A DNA stretch of 64,000 bases from Acytostelium subglobosum LB1 (GCF_000787575.1 NW_012236532.1:310001-374000), one strand, 5' to 3'; positions 34,088 through 45,073 are shown, counted from the stretch's first letter. Notes: generated by a model from the letters alone, not told the origin. A program made the numbers and translations.

Positions 34088-35858
34088 TTATTTAATAATG
34101 AGACGAGTCAACATATCTTTGAGACTTGCTAGGGCAATGAATCCAAAGTATGATGTCTCTAAATGGATTATTAAGACTGTTTGGTTGTCTATTTGTCGAC
34201 AAAGTATACTATATTCATCATCAGATATCATGAACTCAAACTCGACATTGTTTGCAATCTTGAGATAGGTCCATAAGTCATATGCTCGGTATGTATCCAT
34301 AAAGTTTCTTGGTGATGGTTGTAGAGTTGGATCCTCATAGAGGTCATCATTATCATCGACAAGATCGTGTTTGGATTCCCTAGGTGGAAATATAATTCTA
34401 ACTTTTCCGAGCTTCCTAGTTAGGTTGATTGAACGATGGTTGATCGCTTCTACAATTGGACATTGCTCCAGACGTGATATTATGTTGATAGTAATGATGT
34501 TTGTGGAATTGATCAATTCTCCAATGTGTCGATGAGGCTCGCGTCTGGATTGCCAGATCGTCAGGCTCGAGGTTGATGCTGGTACATTGTTTGGTGTCAA
34601 CAACTGATTGAAAGATCGTCCAAACAGTAGTTTTTTGATCTTTGATGGTATTGCACCGGGTTCAATCGGTTGGTTGTACAGTTCACCAAACTCTAATGAT
34701 GTCAATGACAATGGGAGGGTATTAGGCATGATGGGTACATTGAATTTGCCTTCGANGGGCCAGTGTGGTCACTGATGATGGGATTGACCCAGGAGAAAGT
34801 GTTTGATTGATATATAAAATCAAACTCGCCACTGACGAAGGTAGTGGAATCCACTCTTGAACTACATCCTCCTCGCGATACATCAACACAAGATCAGTGA
34901 TTGATGCTGGTAGACTAACTAATGAAGCCGTGACATTAGTACTGAATTTCAAGAATATCTTCTGCACTGAGTCTGGTAGCACTCCAAGGGGAAGTATACC
35001 TGTGGAAGTGTTGAGCAAAGTTAGATAGGTTACGGATGACGGGATAAGTCCAGGTGTTTGAATGTCATGTCTGGTGGGTCCCCCAAACAACTGCAAACTT
35101 GTTAGGGATTGAGGTAGGAGCCCAAGTGGAATAACATGATTATAAGTAGTGCTTGGCAAAAATCTAAATGTTTCCAATTTAGGTGGAAGACATCCGACTT
35201 GAAGAGGCTTGTTAAATGATGCACCAATGTCCAAGTATGTGATAGATGGTGGAAGACTGCCTTTCTTAAGAACTTGATTGAATGAATCGCCCAACCACAA
35301 CTTGGCGACCGAGGAGGGTATTGTCTTCTGAGTGATTGGTTGATTGAATAGATTGCCCAAGTCCAAAGAGGTGACTGATGAGGGTATGGCACCTGGCATA
35401 ATCGGACCGTCCCAATCGACAAGCTTCAACTTTGTAACTGATGACGGAATGATTCCAGGTTCCAAAGTAACGTTGGGGCATACAAGATCCAACTCAGTGA
35501 CTGAGTCTGGGATTGATCCAGGTTCTAATATACCCTGGAATATATTGGAGAACTCCAAACAAGTGACACCAAAAGGAATATATATCTTTGTTGTCGATTG
35601 TATATTGGTTATAGTTTGACTTGTTGGATGATCACGATTATTGATTTTGTTTGATGTTGATGATGTTGTTGATGTTGATGACAGCGGTGATAAGTCAAAG
35701 GTTGAGCTCTGTAAGAGTCTGTAATTCCTGATACCATTTGTTCTTGACTTCAAACAATCTAAAGTATGTATTGATGTTAACATCAAACAAAGTATATCGA
35801 TGGGACCCAAGAATGATGCTACATTCTTCAAAAGTGTAGAGTTAAGTGTTTGAAGCAT
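34088..35858 (-). CDS. F-box-like / FNIP-repeat protein A (frame disturbed at an N)
   Basis: A putative substrate adaptor of an SCF ubiquitin ligase. The start MLQTLNSTLLKNVASFLG at 35858 opens an F-box-like stretch (ILCLMLTSIHTLDCL). Many FNIP repeats of about 22 residues follow, with the pattern IPSSVTxLxLGxxFNQPhxPG. The C-terminal about 130 residues are non-repeat. The assembly carries an ambiguous base at 34756 inside a repeat; the total length (1771 nt) is one more than a multiple of three, and the neighbour copy B is open across the same place. A miscalled or surplus base is the simplest reason, so I treat it as one gene of about 589 residues. Paralogue of the next gene. Confidence 0.8.
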
Positions 35859-35928
35859 TATTTTTCTATTTGTTGGTTTGAGTGATTGTGACAAACAAAG
35901 TTGTGATCAGAAAAAGAGGATTGTGGAC

Positions 35929-35943
35929 TGATCAGAAAAAAAA
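35929..35943 (-). promoter_or_regulatory. TGATCAG-A(n) box upstream of FNIP gene A
   Basis: TGATCAGAAAAAAAA lies 71 bp from the start codon. The same string occurs 73 bp upstream of gene B, and a shorter copy (TGATCAGAAAAA) sits at 35904. The matched spacing suggests a conserved promoter element or simply recent duplication. Confidence 0.45.
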
Positions 35944-36019
35944 TGAGATATTTTTGTCCAAGTAATTTTCCTAAACTAATAATTAATATTTAGTGATTGT
36001 GGAAATTGATTTTATTTAT

Positions 36020-37732
36020 TTATTTAATAATGAGATGTCTCATTCTATTCTTGAGACTTGTTATTGAAATGAATCCAAAGAATGAAGTCTGGAAACAATA
36101 TACTAATACTGTTTGAGTATCTATTTGTTTACAATCGATTCTATACTCATTACTGGGTGAGATCCTGAATTCAAATGTGACATTCTCTGCCATGTCGAGA
36201 TAGTAACATAGGTCATATGCCCTGTATGTATCCAAAAAGTATTTGGGTGATGGTTGTTGTAGACATGGATCCTCATAAAGGTCATCATCATCGACATCAT
36301 CATCGAATTTGGAAGTCCTCACAGGTGGAAATACTATTCTAACATATCCAAGCTTCCAAGTTAGATTGATTGTTTGATGATTATTGATGTCTGATACAAT
36401 TGGACATTGTACCAGATGCGATATGATCTTGAGTGTAAAGATATTTGTGGAATTGATCAATTCTCCAATGTGTCGAAGAGGCTTGCTTCTGGCTTGCCAA
36501 ACAGTCAAGCTTGAGATCGATGCTGGTACATTCTTTGGTGTCAACAACTGATTGAATGCACGTGTATTTCTAAATGATAGTTTTTTGATCTTTGATGGTA
36601 ATGCACCTGGCTTCAGAGGTTGGTTGAAGAGCTCTCCGAATTTCAGAATTGTTACTGAGTCGGGGAAGGTGTTGGGAGCGATCGCTGAATTGAAAATGCA
36701 AGGAAGCCCAAGCATGGTAACTGATGATGGGATTGATCCAGGTGATATTTTTTGATGAATAATAATATTCAAAGTCCTCACTGATGGTGGAATGGTAATC
36801 CATTCTTGTACTCCAGTATACCCCTCGCGATATATCAACCGGAGATCAGTAATGGATGATGGAAGATGAACTGAAGATGCGCGGACATCAGTCAAGAATC
36901 GCAAGAATAACGTCTTCACTGAGTTAGGAATCACGCCAAGGGGAAGTGAACCAGTGTTGTTGTTCATAAATAGTTTGGTCACAGTTGGTGGGAGGAGCCC
37001 AAGTGGAATGGCATGATTACAAGTAGTGCTTGGTAACAATAGAAATTCTTCCAATTTAGGTGGAAGACATCCAACTTGAAGAGGCTTGCTATATGATGCA
37101 CCAATGTCCAAGTATGTTATTGATGGTGGAAGACTGCCTTTCTTAAGAACTTGATTGAATGAATCGCCCAACCACAACTTGGTGACCGAGGAGGGTATTG
37201 TCCTTTGAGTGATTGGTTGATTGAATTGGTTGCCCAAGTGCAACGAGGTCACCGATGAGGGTATGGCGCCTGGCATAATCGGACCGTCCCAATCGACAAG
37301 CTTCAACTTTGTAACTGATGACGGAATGATTCCAGGCTCCAAAGTAGGATTCGGACATACAAGATCCAACTCAGTGACAGAGTCTGGGATTGACCCAGGT
37401 TCTAATAAACCTTGGAATGTATTGGAGAACTCCAAACGAGTGACACCAAAAGGAATATATATCTTTGATGTCGATTGTATATTGGTCAAAGTTTGATTAT
37501 AGTTGTTTTTTGATGACGATGTTGTTGTTGTTGATGTTGTTGATGTTGATGATGACCATTTGTCATTGTAATAACTGTCTCCCTGTATGAGTCTGTAGTT
37601 CCTAATACCATTTGTTCTTGACTTTAAACGATCTAGAATATCTATTGATGTTAAAATCAAACATATAATATCCACTGGCTCCAAGAATGATGCTACATTC
37701 TTCAACAATGTAGAGTTAAGTGTTTGGAGCAT
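36020..37732 (-). CDS. F-box-like / FNIP-repeat protein B
   Basis: The intact tandem paralogue of protein A, in one exon of 570 residues. The F-box-like N-terminus MLQTLNSTLLKNVASFLEPV is followed by DIICLILTSIDILDRL. A Ser/Thr-rich linker then leads to about 13 FNIP repeats, many with IPSSVTKLWLGDSFNQVL-type sequence. The non-repeat C-terminus includes DTYRAYDLCYYLDMAENVTF. FNIP repeats are a leucine-rich-repeat-like fold greatly expanded in Dictyostelium and usually thought to bind proteins. The copies are nearly identical in several stretches, so the duplication looks fairly recent. Its start lies 167 bp from the divergent ENGase gene. Confidence 0.92.
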   Translation of the reverse strand: MLQTLNSTLLKNVASFLEPVDIICLILTSIDILDRLKSRTNGIRNYRLIQGDSYYNDKWSSSTSTTSTTTTSSSKNNYNQTLTNIQSTSKIYIPFGVTRLEFSNTFQGLLEPGSIPDSVTELDLVCPNPTLEPGIIPSSVTKLKLVDWDGPIMPGAIPSSVTSLHLGNQFNQPITQRTIPSSVTKLWLGDSFNQVLKKGSLPPSITYLDIGASYSKPLQVGCLPPKLEEFLLLPSTTCNHAIPLGLLPPTVTKLFMNNNTGSLPLGVIPNSVKTLFLRFLTDVRASSVHLPSSITDLRLIYREGYTGVQEWITIPPSVRTLNIIIHQKISPGSIPSSVTMLGLPCIFNSAIAPNTFPDSVTILKFGELFNQPLKPGALPSKIKKLSFRNTRAFNQLLTPKNVPASISSLTVWQARSKPLRHIGELINSTNIFTLKIISHLVQCPIVSDINNHQTINLTWKLGYVRIVFPPVRTSKFDDDVDDDDLYEDPCLQQPSPKYFLDTYRAYDLCYYLDMAENVTFEFRISPSNEYRIDCKQIDTQTVLVYCFQTSFFGFISITSLKNRMRHLIIK

Positions 37733-37804
37733 TATTATTTCTATTTGTATAAGTTTATGAGTTGATAGTCAGTGTTCTGATTGATGCATGAGAAAGCCAG
37801 GGAT

Positions 37805-37819
37805 TGATCAGAAAAAAAA
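37805..37819 (-). promoter_or_regulatory. TGATCAG-A(n) box in the FNIP gene B / ENGase gap
   Basis: The same 15-nt string as at 35929, 73 bp from the start codon of gene B and 81 bp from the divergent ENGase start. It may serve both genes. Confidence 0.45.
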
Positions 37820-37899
37820 CATGTCCATCACAGATATTTTGAAGGAAAGTGATGTTCCAAAGTGTAATCACTATTCATTCAAATAATCATAGAATAACA

Positions 37900-40800
37900 A
37901 TGTCGATCAATCAAACACTTATAGGATCAGTGTATATTGGTGATGGAGGTCATGGATTGGTGAACAATGCTACCTCACCCAACTACCATGTTCAATTGCC
38001 AATACCTTCTGATCTATCAGGTGGCCTACATCCACTCAAACTACCAATGACAATATCATTCTGGCTATATATAGTGCGTAGTATTGAATTGAAAATGTGT
38101 CCACCTTCCTCATCTTATGACTTACTAATTGACTGACAACACTATTAGGATCACATTCAATCAAGAGATCGTAAGAGATCATCTTATCCAATAATAACAA
38201 GAAGGTCACATCTGCCAACTACTGAACAAGGTACTTCTGAGGGAATCTATATCGATGGTCTTCTTCGTTTGGACTTTGTCAACAGACTTGATTGTGATCA
38301 CTACTACCAATCACTCACACCAGGCAATCAAGTTGACCTCAAGTCACATCCAATAAGTCTCAAAGAATGGTACATTATTCACCTCATTCACTCAATCATT
38401 CAATCAAACATTCTGACTTACACCAATCACTCACTCACTCATCAGGCATCACATTGAGATATGTTATCAAGTTGATCATAATCGATTGATCAGCAAACTG
38501 TTTGTTAACTCGATGATGTATCGTGAAAGATCACAGATATACACTGATGGGGACGTGACATTGTCATCGTTTCCATTCATCATTGGTGATCCTATCAACA
38601 AACAATGCTCATACATTATAAGTGACTTGGTACTCAATCGTCAACCTCTGGCTGGCCACACAGAAGCAGCACCGATGCCATCATTCCCACCAAAGCTCGA
38701 TCCATCATGTCGCAAGGCCTACGTCAAGTGCAAACCACTTCATAGTATGATTGACCTGTTGACATGGACACCAGATGTAAATGTACCAGTCTCATGCATT
38801 CCATTGGCCAACATACCTCAACGTAGACAACAGATCATACATTGTCATGATATGATGGGTGGATACCTCGATCATGAGGTCGACTCATTCAACCTCACAT
38901 CCATGTCATCGACGAACAATCACTACCTCTTCCAACATTGGCAATTGATTGATATATTCATCTACTTCACTCATCAATGCATAACCATCCCGCCTGTATC
39001 ATGGATTGAATGTGCACACAAGAATGGTGTCAAGGTCATGGGCACGGTGATCACTGAATGGGAGCAAGGCATCAAGGATGCATGTCGTCTGGTCCGTGGA
39101 CCATACTTCGATCCAGACAATAGTGATGGCGATGATCGTGATCACTCGATATTCATTCGAAAGCTCGTGGACATTGCAAAGCACTACAGGTTTGATGGAT
39201 GGTTCATCAACATCGAGTCACCACTACCATCATCAGAGTATGGAGTGCGATATCAGCTGTTCTTGGGTGAGCTCACACGTATGATGCACGAGGAAATACC
39301 TGGATCATTGATGATATGGTATGATAGTGTCACTACGGAAGGTGCACTCAAATGGCAGAATGAGTTGAATGTTCACAACAAAGCATTCTTTGATCAATGT
39401 GATGGTATATTCCTCAACTACAAATGGGACGAATCAATGATCAAACAATCAGCCATACTAGCCGGTTCAACATCACATCAAATATACGTTGGTACTGATG
39501 TATGGGGACGAGGCACCTTTGGTGGAGGCCACTTCAACAGTCATATTGTAAGTTGTCGAATTGAACACATTGGCATGCATGATGGTCGACTAATTCACAC
39601 ACATTCACGCAATCATGGAACAGGGAGTGGAGAAGGCGATTGAGAATGGAATGTCTGCTGCATTGTTTGCTCCTGGATGGACGTTTGAGTCTAACAAATC
39701 ATCAAAGACCATATCAAACTTGAGAGAGGCAACATTGTGGACTGGAGTGCGTGGTAGACAGAGTATGTATGATTGATTGATCGCAGGTTGTGAAACTATT
39801 CCAATCACTCATACCCACCTTACCCCCTACCTTTGGAAGACTTGATCAAGAATGGATCAGCTAATAATAATATGGATGGTTGGATTGTGGAGATGGGAGA
39901 TGCGCCATGTGATGGATGGGGCGTTGATGATGGTGGAATCAATGGTGGAAAGGCCTTTGTTTCATCCCATGAATGGTCAAGTATGAGTCAGGAGGTTGAC
40001 CTTGAAGTAGTGGCATCAACAGATATATTATCTTCATCACCAGTGATTGAATTGGAGTTCTATCATTGTGGCACAGGTCCAAAGTACAATGATCTACTCA
40101 GAGTCAAGTTGGAAGTTAGAGACATATCACACAAAGTTCTGATCACCTTTGAATCTGGTGACATCACGACTCAAAAGGACTACAAGAGATTCAGACATAC
40201 GATCTCCGAGTATCCATCAGGTGCCAGGTACATCAACCTCATATTCACTGGCAAGGATGTGGAGAGATGGGCTGGAAGATTTGGAAGTCGAATCACTGGT
40301 ATATATCTCCATTTATGGACGTCATCATCATCGGACAATCACAAAAACTCTGTGTTGGAAGCATGTCGTCCATCACAGATGGCCAGTAGAGTATCATCCA
40401 CAACACTACCATTTAAGAGTGATGTTAATATTGGATGCGGCGAGAGATATTATAAGATGGGCAAGGTTGTTGGCAACAAACCATGGTATGACATCACACT
40501 ACAGAATACAAGTGGATGTTTGGAGTATGGTCAACGTCATGGATCACCATTAATTGAGGCCATCATCGATCAAGATGATTCATACCATGGAGGTAGCTCA
40601 CTACTCATTCAAGGAAAGCTACTTCCAACAACTAGTAGCTCCAAGACTTGGAATTACTTTGTTACCAAGATCTACGAACTGGATATCCCGATCACACAAT
40701 CACATCCACTCAGTGTGTCCTATATTTGGAAGAATGTCACTCATGATTCCCCGGTGATGATGTCATTGGTACTGCACTTCACTGATCACACGGTGATACT

Positions 40801-41380
40801 CACAAGTTCATCAATCACTACCAATCCAGTATCAGATGATTGTCGTGATTGGAAGGATGTCACAATCATCAAGACAATATCATCAATTCAATTTAACAAT
40901 TGGATTAAGGAGTGTGCCACTATACCATTGTCCACGCACTCCAACAATGATCAAAGATTGATTGCAGTAGAGTTATTATGTCACTGTGACAACTACAATG
41001 TCGACATTGGTCTTTTTAGTCAAAGATTTGGAGGCTTGAACATTCATCATACTCAATCTTCATCATCACCATCACGATCAATCATTGATGAGTTCAAATG
41101 TACAGATATATGGAATAGCAACTCAATCACTCAAGGACAGGTCCTCAATGATATATTAATTGAATGGACCACACTGTCAATTGAACACTTACTAGATTAT
41201 AACTGTCATATCTATGTTGATGATGAATGGGTTGGAACAAGCTCACTCAATCGTCAATGCTTTGTGGTGCGACAAGTAATTGGAAGAGATAGAGTCATCA
41301 AACTAGAGTGTTACAACACTGATGATACTCTGATTGATTCACGCTCATACTATTTCCAGTCTGGAGGTCTCAATCAATAA
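37900..41380 (+). CDS. Endo-beta-N-acetylglucosaminidase (GH85) with N-terminal LamG-like domain
   Basis: Cleaves the chitobiose core of N-glycans. Exons are 37900-38073, 38149-38369, 38446-39547, 39624-39762 and 39840-41380 (1058 residues). Residues about 1-230 form a laminin-G/concanavalin-like sandwich (KLPMTISFWLYI, EWHHIEICYQ). The GH85 barrel follows: HWQLIDIFIYFTHQCITIPP, NGVKVMGTVITEWEQG, FDGWFINIESPL with the catalytic N-x-E as NIE, and GMSAALFAPGWTFE. The last about 500 residues hold galactose-binding-like beta domains. No signal peptide or transmembrane helix is seen, so a cytosolic enzyme acting on free or misfolded-glycoprotein glycans is likely. Intron 1 has a weak donor (GTGCGT) and intron 4 an unusual acceptor (GGAAG); both keep phase. 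Confidence 0.9.
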
Positions 41381-41423
41381 ACTGATCAATGTTTTGATTG
41401 AACTTGTGTTTGTGAGTGAGCCC

Positions 41424-41448
41424 TTGAAGGGCGGCATGCCGCCTTCAA
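41424..41448. repeat. GC-rich near-perfect palindrome between ENGase and FNIP gene
   Basis: TTGAAGG, one extra G, then CGGCATGCCG and CCTTCAA: without the extra G this is a perfect 24-nt palindrome. Its centre is an ATG at 41436 that is in frame with the FNIP gene downstream. It could form a hairpin in the ENGase 3' UTR or the FNIP leader. Confidence 0.7.
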
Positions 41449-41504
41449 ATAGATTTGAGAAGTCACATGCCCAATTATACAATCACAAAGATTTACAGAT
41501 AGAG

Positions 41505-42803
41505 ATGGATACATTATCAAAGGTAGTGATTAAGGAAATAGTTGGATGGCTAGTTGATGAGGTGGACATTGTTTGTTTCGCGCTATGCTCCAAGTCATAC
41601 TTCAATCAGCTGACAGTATGGCGAAACAATCATCGTCAATCACTAAAGCATGGATCATCATCAGTAGAGCTATCATCAACCAAAGATCTTGGACTGAGTA
41701 TATCAAACAACAAACCAATCTTGCCAGGCTCACTACCTGACAATCTGCGCTACTTGAGCTTTCAATACAAATTTGATCAGCCACTTGTGCCTGGAGCACT
41801 GCCATCATCACTGCTGGAGCTATCACTCGGTGGCCTGTACAACAGACCGTTTGAGAATGGTGTACTGCCTCCCTCACTCACCAGTCTCGTGCTGAGCACC
41901 GACTTTGATCAACCAATCAAACCACATTCACTGCCTCCATCGCTCACCTCGCTGGTCTTGGGAATGAACTTCAACCAACCCCTGATGCCCGGGTCACTTC
42001 CACCATCCCTTCGTATACTACTGTTCAGTGTAGAATTCAATCAACAGATCACACCAGGTCTCCTACCTCCATCACTCACTGAACTGAGCTTCTTTGATCA
42101 GTTCCAGCAGGTGCTGCCCCCTGGATCCCTACCCAACTCGATCGAAACACTGAGGTTCTCTTACTTCTCCTCATTCAATCATCCCATTGCCATACTTCCA
42201 ACATCATTACGCGATCTTACATTTGGCTATTCATTCGACCAGCCGATCAAGGTTGGTCTTCTGCCGCCGACCCTCATCAAGTTGTCATTTGGCTCATCAT
42301 TCAATCAACCAATTGGGACTGGTGTCCTGCCCACCTCACTTACATCACTAAGATTTGATCGAGATTACAATCAACCATTGATCAGTCTACCAATCAATCT
42401 ACGTCAACTTGGTATATACTTTATACGTCGACAAGGTGTACTACTCAACTGTCTACCAGACCATCATCATCATCATCATCATGACTACAGCAAGATGATG
42501 ATGGAAGTCAGCATAAGAGAGACAATCAATTATATAACAGATATTATAGATTATAGTATAACATCAAGTATTAGTAAGCTAAAGTTCAACTCTAGTATCA
42601 ATTCACGTCTAAAGTTGTTTGAATGTATTCGGAAGATGATGAACAAAGTGCCCAATGTAGATACATATCAAATACAATATAGTGGATTATCAATGAATAC
42701 CTATCAAGTACGTTATATAGATGATCAACATAATACTCTACTACTTGTTGACTGTTCAACAGACAAGTATGAAGGCAAGATATATTTCAAGCAACTTCAA
42801 TAA
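41505..42803 (+). CDS. F-box-like / FNIP-repeat protein C
   Basis: A third FNIP protein, opposite in strand to A and B and more diverged. From the ATG at 41505 it has 432 residues; an in-frame ATG at 41436 would add 23. The F-box-like N-terminus reads MDTLSKVVIKEIVGWLVDEV, then DIVCFALCSKSYFNQL. About ten FNIP repeats follow (LPPSLTSLVLGMNFNQPLMP). A poly-His stretch (7 His) separates the repeats from the non-repeat tail, which resembles the tails of A and B in the NTYQVRYIDDQHNTLLLVD region. It starts about 125 bp after the ENGase stop in the same direction. Confidence 0.88.
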   Translation: MDTLSKVVIKEIVGWLVDEVDIVCFALCSKSYFNQLTVWRNNHRQSLKHGSSSVELSSTKDLGLSISNNKPILPGSLPDNLRYLSFQYKFDQPLVPGALPSSLLELSLGGLYNRPFENGVLPPSLTSLVLSTDFDQPIKPHSLPPSLTSLVLGMNFNQPLMPGSLPPSLRILLFSVEFNQQITPGLLPPSLTELSFFDQFQQVLPPGSLPNSIETLRFSYFSSFNHPIAILPTSLRDLTFGYSFDQPIKVGLLPPTLIKLSFGSSFNQPIGTGVLPTSLTSLRFDRDYNQPLISLPINLRQLGIYFIRRQGVLLNCLPDHHHHHHHDYSKMMMEVSIRETINYITDIIDYSITSSISKLKFNSSINSRLKLFECIRKMMNKVPNVDTYQIQYSGLSMNTYQVRYIDDQHNTLLLVDCSTDKYEGKIYFKQLQ

Positions 42804-42911
42804 ACACTCTGTTGCCAATCCATTCGCGAATGAACTCAAAAGTCACACTTCTTCAGATCTGACTTGATTCATTGGCATTCAATCAATCAATCGATTATAC
42901 ATAGACATAAG

Positions 42912-43587
42912 ATGAAGAATAAGACTACTAGTACAAAGCAATCATCATCTTTGAATACAAGTAAACAGACAAGCATACAGAAGAATAGAAAGTATGCATT
43001 TGTATTGGCACTGATAGGAGGTGTATTTGCATCACTCAGTTCAGTGTTTGGCAAGATAGTTGTTGATACCAACTTCCTGTCATTGTATATATCTCAAGAG
43101 AAGGTATGTGTCCATGGATGATTGGATGATTGGATGATTGGATGTCGGCTACACTTCACAGATCAGTGCTAACAATGAGGATGGATCAATCATGACATTC
43201 ATCACTCAGGTCGACTATGCCATTAGACTGGTAAGCTTTGCAGGAATATTCATATGTACTACTATGCAATGGAGGTACTCTGCCAAGAGTATGGATCTGT
43301 CATCATCACTCTCTGCGACAGTGATTGCAACTGCTTCAAACTTCTTCTTCTCAGTATGTTGTTATAATTGAACATCACGACACTTTGATTGAGTGAACAT
43401 CAGTAACTAACAAACATGGACATCATGATATCTATAGGCATTCTTTGGATGGTTGTTCTTTAAAGAGTTCCTGGCGCCTCAATGGTGGATTGGTGCAACA
43501 TTCATTGTCACCGGATTGTTCCTGATGAATGCTGACTCTGAGAAACAACCTCAACCATCTTCATCATCAAGTAAGAAGAATAAATAG
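42912..43587 (+). CDS. tmem42: TMEM42-like EamA-family membrane protein
   Basis: A small multi-pass membrane protein of the drug/metabolite transporter (EamA) fold; function unknown in any organism as far as I know. Exons are 42912-43103, 43162-43353 and 43438-43587 (177 residues). A basic, Ser/Lys-rich head precedes four hydrophobic segments: YAFVLALIGGVFASLSSVFG, VSFAGIFICTTMQW, LSATVIATASNFFF and FGWLFFKEFLAPQWWIG...FIVTGLFLM. The motif FGWLFFKE...P.WWIG.....G is typical of the EamA end. The Lys-rich terminus KKNK could be an ER retrieval signal. All exons end on codon boundaries. Confidence 0.86.
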
Positions 43588-43720
43588 TATATCCATTACC
43601 AATCAATCTTCCAGTTTGAATTGACGCTGGCGCTGTAGGGAAGAGGAAGGGATGGTTTTGAATGAGGATTTATTTAGCGTTACCCAAAGTACTATATACC
43701 ACCCATCTCGTATGATGTGT

Positions 43721-45073
43721 TTACTTCTTGCCGGTAGTCTTGGCAGCTGGCTTGGAGGGGGCAGAAGCCTTGGCTGGAGCAGTCTTGGCTGGGGCTGGGG
43801 CGGCCTTGGTTGGGGCAGCAGCGGCCTTGACTGGGGCAGCGGCGGCCTTGGTTGGGGCTGGGGCAGCCTTGACTGGGGCAGCAGCTGGGGTCTCGGCAGC
43901 CTTGACGGAAGCCTTGCTGGAACGCTTCGAGGATCTTCTCGATGCTCTCTCAGCCTCACGACGCTGAGCAATGAGCTTGGCGTAGGCGGCAGCCTCCTCA
44001 GCGGCCTTCTTGTGTGAGTTGACCTTCTGTAGACGGAGAGCCTTTCTGCGGGCAATGGTGACTGGGGTGACCAGACGCTGGATCTTGGGGGCAATGCTCT
44101 TGGCCTTTCTGCCCTCCTTCTTGGCGGGGATCTCACGACGGATGACGTACTTGCGAACGTCGTCCTCCTTGGAGAGCTTGAAGAGCTTTCTGATGTTGCT
44201 GGCTCTCTTTGGACCCTTTCTGGATGGGAAGCTGACATCAGTGAGACCTGGGAGCTCAGCATCACCCTTCTTGACGATGATCAACTGCAGCGAGGCAATG
44301 TCGTCGGCAACGATGCATCCACGGACAGACTTTCTCTTTCTCTCACCAGATCTGGCTGGGTTGTAGCAGCCAGAGGTCTTGGTGAGCAAAAGACGAACTC
44401 TGTGTGGGACGGCAACACCTTGCATCATTGGGAAACCCTCAGTGTCGTTGCCTCCAGTGATTCTGAAAACGTAACCCTTGTACTCGTCGCCCAAAGAGTC
44501 GCCTGGCACCTCCTGTCCCATACGCTTGTCAATGAAACAACGGCTATATGTTTGTTTGTTTTTGTTTATGTTAGTTGATACTCTCTTCTTATGATCTGTC
44601 CCTGTTTGCTATATTCTGTTGTTGTTGTATGATCGATCGCAGATATGTATGTCGCTGTTGTTGTTGTTGTCTATATATCTATGTGTGTATGTGTCAAGTG
44701 ACTAACTCCGATACCTACGTCTTGAGCTTGTCCTCAATGTTGACACACTTCTGTGCTCCAGTTGATGGGTTGGCAATGTTAAGCTGTTAAGTGAGAGTAA
44801 GTGATGAGAGTTGAGGATATGATATGTTAGTCCTCTGTTTCCTTATGAAGGTGTATCCTGTGATGTGTTGACCACTATCGCATCCATCCACCCATTCTAA
44901 TCCTATTGATATCCTGTATGTTGATCGATCACTCAATGGATAGTTGATTCGTTCATTCGTTCGTTTGGTCAATCATTCATCCATTCTCTTCTGTTGATGA
45001 TGGATATCATATCGCCAATGATGATGGATGCTAGATAGATCAATTGAAGATGACAGAGATGACATACCTTCAT
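43721..45073 (-). CDS. rps6: 40S ribosomal protein eS6 with long Ala/Lys/Pro tail
   Basis: A small-subunit ribosomal protein and classic S6-kinase target. Minus-strand exons are 45073-45068 (ATGAAG only), 44783-44719 and 44543-43721 (297 residues). It reads [66 protein letters not shown] and [10 protein letters not shown], all core eS6 blocks. The phospho-cluster is present as [13 protein letters not shown]. After it about 60 residues of repeats of the type [13 protein letters not shown] extend the protein well past the usual about 250 residues. The first intron is 284 nt, the longest in the window, as is common for ribosomal protein genes. Confidence 0.95.

Noticed and set aside
44544-45067. 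rps6 introns as possible snoRNA hosts
   Set aside because: I read both introns in the sense direction and found no C/D pair and no convincing H/ACA hairpin-hinge-tail layout.
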